From NCBI GenBank assembly GCA_964348115.1, contig CAYGBY010000002.1:1-57140 (forward strand): a DNA stretch of 57,140 nt. Reading direction: 5' to 3'. The notes beneath the pieces are model-generated. The model did not search any database. It was given only the letters and a program-made list of their open reading frames with translations, and had not been told where the DNA came from. The DNA is from Azophilus sp964348115 (GTDB lineage Bacteria; Pseudomonadota; Gammaproteobacteria; Pseudomonadales; Azotimanducaceae). The position numbers were made by a program, and so were the translations under genes. Shown here piece by piece: positions 1-9,129 of this stretch (position 1 is its first letter; the number at the start of each line of letters is the position of its first letter).

Positions 1-902
1 GTGGTGCCGCCGATGTCGAGGGCGATGACGTTCGGTTCATCCAGCAGCTTGCCCAGGGCCGCCGCGCCGAGAACCCCGCTCGCCGGCCCGGACTCGACCA
101 TGGTGATGGGCGTGGCCTTGGCCGCCGCCAGGGTGTCTATCCCACCGTTGGATTGCATGACGTAGAAGGCGCCATTGAACCCGGACGCCGCCAACTTGCG
201 CTCCATGCCGCTCAAATATTCCTGGGCGATGGGCTGGACGTAGGCGCACAGCACGGTGGTGTTGGTGCGTTCGTACTCGCGCCATTCGCGGGTGATCTGA
301 TGGGACGCCACCACCGACGCCTCCGGCCACCGCGTACGCACCAGCTCGAGGAGTTCAAGCTCGTGCGCCGGATTGGCGTAGGCGTGCAGCAGGCACAGGG
401 CGACGGCGGTCACACCCTCGGAGCGAAAGTCGGCGATGATCGAATCCACCGCATCCGTTTCCAAGGGTTTCAGCACTTCGCCCCTGTGCGACATCCGTTC
501 ACTTACTTCACGGCGCAGATAGCGGGGCACGAAGGGCTTGGGTTTGTCGTAGCGCAGGTTGAAGAAGTCGGGCCGGTCGCCGCGGGCGATTTCCAGCACG
601 TCGCGGAATCCGGCGGTGGTGATGAGGCCCGTTCTGGCGCCCTTGCGCTCGGTCAGGGCATTGATGACCACCGTCGTGCCGTGCGCAAAGAAGGCGATGT
701 CGCCCTGGTCTATGGCCGCCCTGTCGATGGCGGTGAGCACGCCTTGCTCGAAATTCGGCGGCGTGGTGTGCGTCTTGACCGTGTTCAGCGCCGCAATCCG
801 GCCGCTCGCCCGATCCACCGCGTAGTACACCAGATCCGTGAAGGTGCCGCCTACATCGGTTGCCACGCGCAACTCCGAGGTATCCGTTTCCAACGCTGGC
901 AT
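1..902 (-). CDS. Hydantoinase/oxoprolinase family protein, subunit A (N-terminal part, runs off window)
   Basis: The first ~300 codons of a HyuA-type ATP-dependent hydantoinase or oxoprolinase subunit are present; the frame is still open at base 1. The ATG at 900-902 has GGAG about 6 nt upstream. Near the N-terminus is the acetate-kinase-fold phosphate motif DVGGTFTD, followed by FAHGTTVVINALTER. Late in the visible part come QSNGG and the second nucleotide motif LDIGGTT at the window edge. Family members hydrolyse cyclic amides (hydantoins, 5-oxoproline) or carboxylate ketones such as acetophenone or acetone; the substrate cannot be chosen without the B subunit. It lies 16 bp downstream of a MalT-like regulator on the same strand, probably in one operon. 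Confidence 0.9.
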   Translation of the reverse strand, partial: MPALETDTSELRVATDVGGTFTDLVYYAVDRASGRIAALNTVKTHTTPPNFEQGVLTAIDRAAIDQGDIAFFAHGTTVVINALTERKGARTGLITTAGFRDVLEIARGDRPDFFNLRYDKPKPFVPRYLRREVSERMSHRGEVLKPLETDAVDSIIADFRSEGVTAVALCLLHAYANPAHELELLELVRTRWPEASVVASHQITREWREYERTNTTVLCAYVQPIAQEYLSGMERKLAASGFNGAFYVMQSNGGIDTLAAAKATPITMVESGPASGVLGAAALGKLLDEPNVIALDIGGT

Positions 903-918
903 GGCTTCTCCTCGCCGC

Positions 919-3624
919 CTATTCGATGAGCTTGAGCGCTTTGGCAGACGTCACCGCCTGCATCCGGCGGGTGACCTTGAGCTTTGCGAAGATGTTTTTG
1001 ACGTGGAACTTGACCGTATTCTCCGTTCGGTCGAGCACTCGGGCGATTTCCTTGTTGGACTTGCCGGCGGCCAACTCCTCCATGACCTGCATTTCACATT
1101 CGCTGAGCAATCGCTCCCCGTTGGCGTTTCTGCCCAGAACATCGGAGATGAAATTCGCCATCAGCACGTCTTCGTCATACAGATGCGCATTGCCGCGGGT
1201 GGCGCGCAGCAGTCGTTCCGCGTCCCGGGAAAGGAAGGGCTGGGAGATTTCCGAGGTCGAGGCCATCTTCAGCCCTGGCAACAAGGCCTCCACCGCCTCG
1301 CGCCGTCGATTGACTGTGGCGAGCACAAGGGCCTGCATCAGGTGGGAGCGCAGAATGAAGAATTCAGCGCCGATCGCCGCCACCGCCTCATGGGCGCGGC
1401 GCGCATAGGTCAGCGCCAGACGAACGTTGCTGACGGCAAGGTGCTGCGCGCAGGCGCCGGCGCAAAAAAACCGGATTAACCAGTTCGCGGCAGGAGCGGC
1501 TTCGTCGTTCTGCGCCACCACCGCCTTGACCCGCTCGTACTCCCGGGCGCTGCCGCGCAGATCGCCTGTGCGCACGAAATAGACCAAGCGAAAGGCCGAA
1601 CACAGCAACCGCAGGCGCTCGATGCCGCGCTCGTTGGCGTCGGCCTCCATCTTCTTGATCGTCTCCCAAGCATCCGGGTAGCGCCCGCTTTGCATGGCGT
1701 CGTGAAAAAGCGCGTCGTAGCCAATGGCGAAGTTCTCAAACCAGCCATCAAAGCGGCGCATGTGCTCCACGGCATCCTGCAAGGCGCCCATGCTGCCGCC
1801 ATCGAGCCCGTCCTTCCAGAACCGCACGGCCTGCAGATAGACTTCGGAAAGGTACTTGAGCCCGCTGTCAGCCCCGAAATTCTCCCGCGCCATCTGCGTG
1901 GCTTTTTCGAAGTTCGCCGTCGCCACCTGGTAGTGCCCGGTGTAAAAGGCAAGCATGCCGAGATGCAGGTAGCAGTAGTTCAGCCCCAGCACGGAACGGG
2001 CTTCGCGCATGGAGCGGGCAGCCGCCTCGGCCTGTTGGCGGGCCTGCTCAAACCGCCCGAAGGCCGTGTGGCGCAGCGCCATGTTGCATTGGATGATGCC
2101 GCGCGTCATGCAGTCGTCTGCGCCGACGCGCTCCAGCGCCTGGAATATGAAGTCGTTGTCCGGGTTGACTAAGCCATCGTCCTCGTAGGCTTCAATGAGT
2201 ATGCGCAGGTTGATGTAGTCGCGCATCAGAGCGGCGTCGTCCCGGCAAAAGCGCGGCGAAGAGGCGGCGCGATCGAAGTAGGCCCTGGCCTCGTGGATCT
2301 GGCCGTTCTTGAGCGCCAAATAGGATTTGGCGAACTGCAGGCGGGGGTACTTGTTCAACGTCTCGGGCGGAAAGTGGCGTAAAAGGTCGTTGAGGCGGCC
2401 GATGCCGCCGAACAGCACCAACTCCCAGCCGCCGGCGCGGCAGACCAAGTCCGCGCACAGGTCGTCCCTGTTGGCGGCCATCCCGTGACGAACGGCGGCC
2501 GAATAGTCGCCACGCTCGCCCAGGCAGCGGGCGGCGCTCAGGTGCAGCTGCCGCACCTGCAGGTCTCGTTGCCGCTGAAGCAGATCCTGAAGGCATTCGG
2601 CGAACAGGTGGTGATAGCGAAACGAGGCGCGTTGATGATCCAAAGGGATGAGCAACGCATGCAGCGGCTCCAGCGCCTTGAGCAGGCGGCTGCTGTGAAC
2701 GTGACCGCAAACCGCGTCCGCCAAATCGGCATCAAAGGTGTCCAAGATGCTGGTCTTCAGTACGAAATCCCGCTGCTCGGGGCCGAGCCGCTCGATGACT
2801 TGTTCGGTGAGGTAGGCCGCCAGATGCCCCGTATGCCCATGCAGGCGGGCGATCGAAGCTTCGTGGTCCGCATCGTCGTTGAGCAGCAGCCTCGCCATTT
2901 GGATGGCCACCGGCCAGCCCTCAACCTTCGTTTGCAAGGCGGCAAACGCCGGTTCGGCCAGATCAACGCCGACCGCGGCCCGCAGTTCCGCATCCGTAAA
3001 CCGGAGGTTCGATGCATCTATCTCCAATGCCTCGCCGGACGCCAACATGGACGCCAATTCGGGGAAAAGGTGTTGGCGGCTGGCCAGGCAGAGAGTCAAA
3101 CTGCCGGCGCAGTGTTCGGTGATATCCAAAACGATTTTGTCGATGGCTGGCGACTTGGCGCGGTGGTAGTCGTCAATCACCAGGAGAGTGGGCGATTCCT
3201 CCTGCTGAAAGGTCGCCACCAGCCGCCGTAGCACCAGATGCACGGAAGTGCCGATCAGACCGTCTGCTGCGGCGATGGAGAGCTTGCCGACGTTGAAGCC
3301 GGCGTTGTCCAGGGCGTGGATCAGGTGGGTGAGGAATTGGTTGGGTTCGGCATCCGCCTCGTCCAGCGTCAGCCAGGCGGAAACCTCGTGAAGTTTGCCC
3401 CGGCCCGCGCACCATTGGGCAAGGAGGGTGGACTTGCCGAACCCCGCCGGCGCCGTCACCACGATGAGCCGCCGGCCGAGCGCACTTTCCAACAGGTCGA
3501 TCAGCAGCGGCCGCGCGATCAGGTGGCTGGTGGTCGTCGGCGGTTGGAACCTGGACTTGGACAGCCAAACAGCCGGGCCGCCCGTATCCTCTTCTTCCGC
3601 AGCTTGCGTGAAATCGATCGTCAT
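919..3624 (-). CDS. LuxR family transcriptional regulator of the MalT (LAL/STAND) type
   Basis: This 901-residue protein matches MalT in length and plan. A STAND NTPase has Walker A APAGFGKST (residues 58-66) and a Walker B-like VIDDYH near 150. A long helical, TPR-like sensor region fills the middle, and a LuxR-type helix-turn-helix lies at the C-terminus (SNKEIARVL, ENTVKFHVKNIF). MalT-type proteins are ligand-gated, ATP-dependent activators that oligomerise on DNA. The gene ends 16 bp before the hydantoinase gene on the same strand, so it probably controls that pathway in response to a substrate or intermediate. The effector is unknown. The family call is firm; the regulon is inferred. Confidence 0.9.
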   Translation of the reverse strand: MTIDFTQAAEEEDTGGPAVWLSKSRFQPPTTTSHLIARPLLIDLLESALGRRLIVVTAPAGFGKSTLLAQWCAGRGKLHEVSAWLTLDEADAEPNQFLTHLIHALDNAGFNVGKLSIAAADGLIGTSVHLVLRRLVATFQQEESPTLLVIDDYHRAKSPAIDKIVLDITEHCAGSLTLCLASRQHLFPELASMLASGEALEIDASNLRFTDAELRAAVGVDLAEPAFAALQTKVEGWPVAIQMARLLLNDDADHEASIARLHGHTGHLAAYLTEQVIERLGPEQRDFVLKTSILDTFDADLADAVCGHVHSSRLLKALEPLHALLIPLDHQRASFRYHHLFAECLQDLLQRQRDLQVRQLHLSAARCLGERGDYSAAVRHGMAANRDDLCADLVCRAGGWELVLFGGIGRLNDLLRHFPPETLNKYPRLQFAKSYLALKNGQIHEARAYFDRAASSPRFCRDDAALMRDYINLRILIEAYEDDGLVNPDNDFIFQALERVGADDCMTRGIIQCNMALRHTAFGRFEQARQQAEAAARSMREARSVLGLNYCYLHLGMLAFYTGHYQVATANFEKATQMARENFGADSGLKYLSEVYLQAVRFWKDGLDGGSMGALQDAVEHMRRFDGWFENFAIGYDALFHDAMQSGRYPDAWETIKKMEADANERGIERLRLLCSAFRLVYFVRTGDLRGSAREYERVKAVVAQNDEAAPAANWLIRFFCAGACAQHLAVSNVRLALTYARRAHEAVAAIGAEFFILRSHLMQALVLATVNRRREAVEALLPGLKMASTSEISQPFLSRDAERLLRATRGNAHLYDEDVLMANFISDVLGRNANGERLLSECEMQVMEELAAGKSNKEIARVLDRTENTVKFHVKNIFAKLKVTRRMQAVTSAKALKLIE

Positions 3625-3918
3625 CCTATCGGCGTAGAGCCCCCAACTGGCGCAGGAACAAGCTCAGACTCCTCACTTATACCGGCATCCTGCACCAGCG
3701 ACTACTATCAATTCGGGTAGGCGCACAAAGCCCTGCATAAAGACAAATGACCCCATCAGCAAAACGGCAACGGATGCGGGCTGCATGGGCGACCGCAAAA
3801 GACGACTTTCGTTCGGCCCCCAATGAACCATCAACCGCGACCAATGGCTGCGGAACTGCCCTTATCAAGGGATTGAGGCGGCGACGGCTGAGAACCCGGC
3901 GGCGGGGTAGAATGGGGC

Positions 3919-5850
3919 ATGGCTGGGCAGACTCTGAACTTCGCGGACTTCGGCTTCCTGCGGGCGGCGGCCGTGGCGCCTGTGGTGCACATCGCCGACC
4001 CCCAGGCCAACGCCCGGGAGGTGATCGGCCATCTGCACCGTCTGCAAGGCTCAGGGGCTTCCTTGGCGTTGTTTCCGGAGCTGGGCCTGACCGGCTATAC
4101 GGCTGAGGACCTCTTTTTCCACGCACATCTGCTCGACGAGGTCGCCGATGCAATAGCGCTGATCGCGGCCTCTGGTTCACCCATCACCGCGGTCGTCGGC
4201 GCACCTTGGCGCAGCCCGGACCAGCGCCTGTTCAACTGCGCGGTGATCATCAGCGACGGCCGGGTGGCGGGCATGGCACCCAAAATCGCCCTCGCCAACC
4301 ATGGGGAATTCTACGAACGGCGTTGGTTCACGTCCGGACGGGGCGTGGACATCGAGGTCGAATCTTCCCTTGGCGCCTTCCGGCTGTGCCCGAACCAGCT
4401 GTTCGAGTTGGCGGGCTGCACCTTCGCCGTGGAGCTTTGCGAAGATCTTTGGGCCCCCCAGCCGCCAGGCGCCAGCCACTGCCTGGCCGGGGCGGAGCTG
4501 GTGCTCAACCTTTCCGCCAGCAACGAACTGGTGGCCAAGGCGGACTATCGACGCGACCTGGTGCGCATGGCCAGCGGCAGTTGGCTGTGCGGCTATCTTT
4601 ACGCTAGCGCCGGCATGATGGAATCCACCAAGGATCTGGTTTTCGGCGGCCATCTGCTGGCGGCGGAGAACGGCGTTCTGCTCGGCGAGAGCGAGCGCTT
4701 TGCGCTGGACGCACGGCAGTTGGTCATGGACTTCGACCTGGAAAAACTGCGCCACGACCGCCGCCGCAACCATACCTTCAGCACCTCGCCTAGGCCCAAG
4801 GACCACCACCGACGCAAACTAGGCAACGCGCCCACACCCTTAAGCGAACTGCGGCGGCCCGTGCGCCCACAGCCCTTCGTGCCGGCCGACGAGGAGACCT
4901 TTGACGCCCGCGCCCGGGAAATTCTCGCCATTCAAAGCACCGGCCTGGCCCGCCGGATGCGGGCGAGCCGGTGCAAACGCCCGGTGCTGGGCCTGTCCGG
5001 CGGACTGGACTCCACTTTGGCCCTGCTGGTCTGCCTGGAGACCCTGGTGCGGCTGGGCCTGCCGCCCGACAAGCTGTGTGGGCTGTCCCTGCCCGGTCCA
5101 GGATCCTCCCAGCACACCCGCACCAGCGTCCAGCGCCTTGCGGAAGCCACCGGCATTTCCCTGCGGGAGATTCCCATCGGCCCGGCGGTGGCCCAGCACT
5201 TGCAGGACCTGGACCACACCGCCGAAGATGACCTGGTCTTCGAAAACGCCCAGGCCCGGGAACGCACCCAGCTGCTTTTCAACATCGCCAACAAGCTGGG
5301 CGGCCTAGTGGTGGGCACGGGAGATCTCTCCGAACTGGCCCTTGGCTGGTGCACCTTCAACGCGGACCACATGGCCGGCTACAACGTCAACGCCAGCGTG
5401 CCCAAGACCCTGGTGGCCTACTTGCTGCGCTGGTACGCCAAGCACAAGGCGCAGGCGGACTTGGCGGCGGCCCTGCAGCGTGTGCTGGACACGCCCATCA
5501 GCCCGGAACTGCTGAAGGCGTCGGCCAGCGGCATTCGCCAGCAAACGGAGTCCATCATTGGCCCCTATGAACTGCACGACTTCTTTCTCCACCACTACGT
5601 GCGCAACGGCTTCGCCGCCAGGAAGATCTTCGCCTTGGCCACCCTGGCCTTCAGCGGCCGCTACCAGGCGGGGGAGATCAAGCGCTGGCTGAAAGTCTTC
5701 TTCACGCGCTTTTTCAGCCAGCAGTTCAAGCGCACCACCTTGCCGGCGGGACCCAAGGTGGGCACTCTGAGCCTGTCGCCTCGGGGCGACTGGCGCATGC
5801 CGGATGAGGCCGAAGCCGCCAGCCTCGTGCAGGCAATCGACAGCTTTTGA
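3919..5850 (+). CDS. nadE: Glutamine-dependent NAD+ synthetase
   Basis: This enzyme makes NAD+ from deamido-NAD+, ATP and glutamine, the last step of NAD synthesis. The 643-residue two-domain protein has an N-terminal nitrilase-fold glutaminase with the catalytic triad Glu54 (FPELGLTGY), Lys122 (PKIALANHGE) and Cys174 (ELCEDLW). The C-terminal synthetase has the PP-loop LSGGLDST. Residue spacing and length resemble the long mycobacterial-type NadE rather than the ammonia-dependent short form. The ATG at 3919 begins the conserved N-terminus. There is no obvious Shine-Dalgarno, but TAGAAT sits 5 nt upstream, so a leaderless mRNA is possible. The gene stands alone, transcribed away from the LuxR regulator. 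Confidence 0.97.
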   Translation: MAGQTLNFADFGFLRAAAVAPVVHIADPQANAREVIGHLHRLQGSGASLALFPELGLTGYTAEDLFFHAHLLDEVADAIALIAASGSPITAVVGAPWRSPDQRLFNCAVIISDGRVAGMAPKIALANHGEFYERRWFTSGRGVDIEVESSLGAFRLCPNQLFELAGCTFAVELCEDLWAPQPPGASHCLAGAELVLNLSASNELVAKADYRRDLVRMASGSWLCGYLYASAGMMESTKDLVFGGHLLAAENGVLLGESERFALDARQLVMDFDLEKLRHDRRRNHTFSTSPRPKDHHRRKLGNAPTPLSELRRPVRPQPFVPADEETFDARAREILAIQSTGLARRMRASRCKRPVLGLSGGLDSTLALLVCLETLVRLGLPPDKLCGLSLPGPGSSQHTRTSVQRLAEATGISLREIPIGPAVAQHLQDLDHTAEDDLVFENAQARERTQLLFNIANKLGGLVVGTGDLSELALGWCTFNADHMAGYNVNASVPKTLVAYLLRWYAKHKAQADLAAALQRVLDTPISPELLKASASGIRQQTESIIGPYELHDFFLHHYVRNGFAARKIFALATLAFSGRYQAGEIKRWLKVFFTRFFSQQFKRTTLPAGPKVGTLSLSPRGDWRMPDEAEAASLVQAIDSF

Positions 5851-5926
5851 GCAGACCCATGCCGATCGACAGGCCACGCGGCATAATGGCAAAGATGCTT
5901 TGGCGCTTCAGTCCGGGGGACAAGGA

Positions 5927-6841
5927 ATGACTCTGACACGCCTTCTGGCCTTGGCGCTTGGCTTCACGCTGCCCTGCGCATTCGCTTTTGAGGGGCCGTA
6001 CTGCGGCGAGGAGGGGGTCTGGGTGCAGATTCTGGGCGCCGGGGGGCCGGAGCTGGACGATGGCGGGGCGGGGCCCGGCTACCTGTTGTGGCTGGACAAC
6101 CACGCCAGACTGCTGCTGGATGCCGGGCCTGGGGCTTCCGCACGCTTCGATCAAGCCGGCGCAGCCCTCGCGGACGTGCAGGCGATCGCCTTGACCCAAT
6201 TGAGCCCCCATCACACCACTGACTTGCCGGCTTTTTTTGATGGCGTACTCAGGCAGGGCCGGTCCGGGCGCCTGCCCGTGCTCGGGCCACAGGGCTGGGA
6301 TGGCGCCCTGGGCCTGACCACGTTCCTGGAACGCCTTGTGGGGGCGGATGGCGTCTATCCACAGCTGGCGGGCTTGCTGAAGATCAGGCCGCGAAGCGGA
6401 CTGCAGATCCTTGCCGTGCCGACGCTGGGCCGGCGGCGCTGGGCCGGTTTCACTTCCGAGCACCTGCGCTTGGCGGCCACGCCCGTGCATCATGGCGGCG
6501 CGCCGGCGCTGGCCTGGCGGGTGGAGGCGGCAGGCCATGCTGTGGTTTTCGCCGGGGGCTTCTCCAATCAGCGGGATCTGGTCGCCGGGTTGGCCAAGGA
6601 CGCAGACGCCCTGGTGGTGGCCCACGCCCTGCCCGAAGGGGCCCGGGGCGAGGCGCGGGAACTGTACGTCACGCCCAGCCAGATCGGACGCATCGCCGCC
6701 CGCGCCGGCGTGCGCATGGTCATCCTGAGTCATCGCAGCAACCGCACCCGAGGCCGGGAAAGCCAAAGCCGGGCGGCCATCGAAGCGCACTACCAAGGCC
6801 CTCTGATATTCGCCAACGATCTGGAGTGCTGGGGCCTCTAG
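5927..6841 (+). CDS. Exported MBL-fold (RNase Z/lactonase-like) protein with degenerate metal site
   Basis: The ATG at 5927 follows AAGGA directly and gives a 304-residue protein with a signal peptide (hydrophobic residues 5-19, cleavage near CAFA/F). The metallo-beta-lactamase fold resembles tRNase Z-like hydrolases: LGAGG near 36-40, LLLDAGPGAS, TDLP after the metal loop, HHGGAPALAWRVEAAGH, and a terminal LSHRSN. The metal motif that normally reads THLHSDH is TQLSPHH here (residues 90-96), and the usual SGDT is AGGF. Most zinc ligands are therefore missing, and hydrolase activity is doubtful. A binding role, or a divergent metal site, is possible. The TAG stop is part of a CTAG that borders a 33-bp repeat cassette. 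Confidence 0.8.
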   Translation: MTLTRLLALALGFTLPCAFAFEGPYCGEEGVWVQILGAGGPELDDGGAGPGYLLWLDNHARLLLDAGPGASARFDQAGAALADVQAIALTQLSPHHTTDLPAFFDGVLRQGRSGRLPVLGPQGWDGALGLTTFLERLVGADGVYPQLAGLLKIRPRSGLQILAVPTLGRRRWAGFTSEHLRLAATPVHHGGAPALAWRVEAAGHAVVFAGGFSNQRDLVAGLAKDADALVVAHALPEGARGEARELYVTPSQIGRIAARAGVRMVILSHRSNRTRGRESQSRAAIEAHYQGPLIFANDLECWGL

Positions 6842-6878
6842 TGTGCTGTCCCGCAAGTAAGTGGGATTTAGTCGCTAG
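6838..6878. repeat. 33-bp repeat cassette flanked by CTAG (family B end, copy 1)
   Basis: A 33-bp unit (6842-6874) beginning TGTGCTGTCCCGCAAG lies between two CTAG tetramers (6838-6841 and 6875-6878). The same unit, one mismatch apart, occurs in reverse orientation at 34769-34801, again with CTAG on both sides. Its first 11 bases match the outer end of the larger element at 39438-39706. It looks like a solitary transposon end retained between target duplications. The left CTAG supplies the stop codon of the preceding gene. Confidence 0.75.
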
Positions 6879-6895
6879 GCCATTCGGGCGGGACC

Positions 6896-7831
6896 ATGCT
6901 TGAAGTGGCGCAACTGGACCTTGGCGGCGCCAAGCCTTTCCGCCATCGCTTCGCCGCCGGCATCACCGTAGTGCTGGGGCCGAACAACGCAGGCAAAACG
7001 CCGCTCGCCCGGGCCATCGCCGGGCTCAGTTCCACGCCCGCCGGCAGCATCCGCATAGACGGGCGGGATGTCAGCGGCGCAGGCCCAAGGCGCCGGCCGG
7101 TGGCGTTGGTACACCAAGCCTTCGTGAACTATCCCAACTGGACGGTGTTTCGCAACATCGCCTCGCCTCTGATCGCCGCCAGCCTCGGACGCGAGGCGAT
7201 CAGCCGACGAGTCGCCGCGCTGGCGGCGCAGCTTCAAATCGACGGCCTTCTGCAGCGCCTGCCCCATGAATTGTCCGGCGGCCAGCAGCAGCGGGTGGCC
7301 TTGGCCCGGGCCCTGGCGAAAGGGGGCAAGGTGCTGGTGATGGATGAACCCCTGGTCAACTTGGACTACAACCTGCGCGAGGAGTTCAGCGCGCAGCTGC
7401 GCGAGCTGGTGCGGGGCGAGGCGCTGGCCGTAGTGTACCTGACCTCAGACCCCAAGGACGCCTTTCAGCTGGGCGACGAAGTCGTGCTGCTGCGCAGCGG
7501 CGTCAAGGTGCAGGCTGGCCCGCCTCTGGAGGTTTACCAGAAGCCGAACTCCCTGCTGGCCGCAGACTTGATGAGCGAACCCCGCGCCAACCGGCTGGCG
7601 CACGGCGGCGCGGTGCGCCCGGAGCACCTACGCCTGTCTTCCCTAGCGGACAATGATATGGCCATCGAGGCCAAGATCGACAGCACGGAAACCAACGGCG
7701 CGGAGACCTTCCTGCATTGCCGTGTGCAGGGCCGGGATTGGGTTGCCCGCCTGCCCGGCATGGTGCGCCTCAGCGACGGCGCCAAAGTGCGTTTGTACGT
7801 GTCCGCCCCGGACGTGCTCTGGTTCGGCTAG
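6896..7831 (+). CDS. ABC transporter ATP-binding protein, GlpS-like (CUT1 type), orphan
   Basis: This 311-residue cytoplasmic ATPase belongs to the carbohydrate-uptake group. It has Walker A GPNNAGKT (28-35), Q-loop at VHQAF (Gln74), signature LSGGQ (126-130), Walker B VLVMDEP (Asp150/Glu151) and D-loop NLD. A C-terminal TOBE-like domain includes the VRPEHLRL stretch. The H-loop position reads YLTSD, with Ser184 in place of the switch histidine. FVNYPNWTVFRNIASP and the altered H-loop resemble GlpS, one of two unlike ATPases of rhizobial glycerol ABC importers. No permease, binding protein or second ATPase gene lies nearby, so partners must be encoded elsewhere or have been lost. Confidence 0.88.
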   Translation: MLEVAQLDLGGAKPFRHRFAAGITVVLGPNNAGKTPLARAIAGLSSTPAGSIRIDGRDVSGAGPRRRPVALVHQAFVNYPNWTVFRNIASPLIAASLGREAISRRVAALAAQLQIDGLLQRLPHELSGGQQQRVALARALAKGGKVLVMDEPLVNLDYNLREEFSAQLRELVRGEALAVVYLTSDPKDAFQLGDEVVLLRSGVKVQAGPPLEVYQKPNSLLAADLMSEPRANRLAHGGAVRPEHLRLSSLADNDMAIEAKIDSTETNGAETFLHCRVQGRDWVARLPGMVRLSDGAKVRLYVSAPDVLWFG

Positions 7832-7833
7832 CC

Positions 7834-7866
7834 GGCATATTGCGCCAAGGGCCCTGATGATCGCGG
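7834..7866. repeat. Short dispersed repeat D, copy 1
   Basis: This ~33-bp sequence has a core of CCAAGGGCCCTGATGATCGC. Close relatives lie at 20450-20481 (opposite orientation) and 24874-24906. All three sit at gene borders, here 3 bp after the stop of the ABC gene. It resembles a REP-like intergenic repeat; its function is unknown. Confidence 0.5.
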
Positions 7867-7912
7867 CCAGTGCGTCAGGCTGCCGCGGCAACCCCTGGAT
7901 ATGCAGCCAGTG

Positions 7913-7962
7913 CGCCCTTTAGGATCCTCTGGGCCTCCTGGACTTGTTCAGAGGTTTCCTAA
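7913..7962. mobile_element. Truncated family A MITE (right end only)
   Basis: About 50 bp match the right end of the complete element at 49373-49636: a CCCTTTAGG-like inner part, then CTCTGGGC, then terminal GACTTGTTCAGAGGTTTC, followed by CTAA where complete copies have CTAG. No matching left end was found, so this is a relic. It lies in the convergent gap between the ABC ATPase gene and queG. Confidence 0.65.
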
Positions 7963-7980
7963 AGACTTGGCCACCCGTCC

Positions 7981-9108
7981 TCACCCTGGCGGCGTCTCCC
8001 CGGCGCACGGATCGAGCCGCCCAAGCGCCCAGTCGATATGCTCCCTAAGCATTTCCGAAGCGCCTTCGCGCACCGTGCGCAGGGCCTGGACGACCGCCGG
8101 GCTGGAGGGTCCGTTGCCCAAAGCCACCGCCAGGTTGCGCCGCCAGCGCTCATGGTCTATGCGGCGCAGCGCCATGCCTTCGGTCTTGCGCAGGAAAGTT
8201 TGCTCGTCCCACAGAAACAACTGCAGCAACTCCGCACTGTCCAAGCCGTGGCGAGGGCGAAAGTCCGCCTCCTCGGCAGCGGGCGCCGCCCGGTTCCAAG
8301 GACAGTGGAGCTGGCAGTCGTCACAACCGAAGATGCGGTTGCCCATCAGGGGACGCAGTTGCGCCGGGATGGCACCCTTGTGCTCTATGGTGAGGTAGGA
8401 GATGCAGCGGCGGGCATCCACCACCCGGTCCGCCACGATGGCGCCTGTTGGGCACTTGTTGATGCAGGCCCGACAGGCCCCGCAGCGGTTGGGTTCGCGC
8501 ACCGGCGTCTCCGGCAGCGGCAGATTTGTGTAGATTTCCCCAAGAAAGAACCAACTGCCGTCCTGGGGATGCAGCAGCAGGCTGTGCTTGCCCATCCAGC
8601 CGAGGCCGGCCTTCTCCCCAAGGGGCTTCTCAAGCACCGGCGCACTGTCGGTGAAGGCGCGAAAGCGCCAATGCACGCCTTGGGCCGCCGCATCGATCTT
8701 GTCGGCCAACTTGACCAGCCGCCTGCGCACCACCTTGTGGTAGTCCCGCCCCAACGCATAGCGCGAAATGTACGCGCGGCGCCGCTGCCCCAGCAACGCA
8801 ACCTCTGCTGACGGGGAGCGTCCCTGCACGCCATCCCGCACATCCCCGCCTGGAAAGTAGTTCATGCGCACGCAAATGACCGAACAGGTTTCCGGCGCCA
8901 AGGCGGGCGGATGCAGGCGCTTGTTGAGATTGCGCGCCATATAGCCCATCTCCCCATGGAAGCCTTTGCGCAGCCAGCGGCGCACCCGGGGCGCATGATC
9001 GGCAAGATCGATGCCCGCCACGCCGGTCTGCTGAAAGCCGTATTCATACGCCCACCGCCCGATGTCATCGCGCAGGGCCTGGTTGGGGTGAGAAGCTGGC
9101 GCGGCCAT
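7981..9108 (-). CDS. queG: Epoxyqueuosine reductase
   Basis: QueG reduces epoxyqueuosine to queuosine in the anticodon of GUN tRNAs, using cobalamin and two [4Fe-4S] clusters. The 375-residue protein has the ferredoxin-like cysteine motifs CGACRACINKCPTG and CDDCQLHCPWN, the expected N-terminal cobalamin-binding domain (DUF1730-like; RNLNKRLHP, SVICVRMNYFPG), and a C-terminal HEAT-like helical tail. The ATG at 9106-9108 is 21 bp from the divergent nnr start, so the two genes share a very compact promoter region. The same divergent pair is found in E. coli (yjeS/yjeF). Confidence 0.96.
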   Translation of the reverse strand: MAAPASHPNQALRDDIGRWAYEYGFQQTGVAGIDLADHAPRVRRWLRKGFHGEMGYMARNLNKRLHPPALAPETCSVICVRMNYFPGGDVRDGVQGRSPSAEVALLGQRRRAYISRYALGRDYHKVVRRRLVKLADKIDAAAQGVHWRFRAFTDSAPVLEKPLGEKAGLGWMGKHSLLLHPQDGSWFFLGEIYTNLPLPETPVREPNRCGACRACINKCPTGAIVADRVVDARRCISYLTIEHKGAIPAQLRPLMGNRIFGCDDCQLHCPWNRAAPAAEEADFRPRHGLDSAELLQLFLWDEQTFLRKTEGMALRRIDHERWRRNLAVALGNGPSSPAVVQALRTVREGASEMLREHIDWALGRLDPCAGETPPG

Positions 9109-9129
9109 GTCTGGCAGTATAATCCCGCC

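Noticed and set aside
3625..3918. Shared promoter region between the LuxR regulator and nadE
   Set aside because: A divergent promoter must lie here, but apart from TAGAAT at 3908-3913 no convincing -35/-10 pair or operator was found, so none is annotated.
5726..6856. A 376-residue minus-strand frame
   Set aside because: Antisense to the end of nadE and the MBL-fold gene, both with family motifs on the plus strand.
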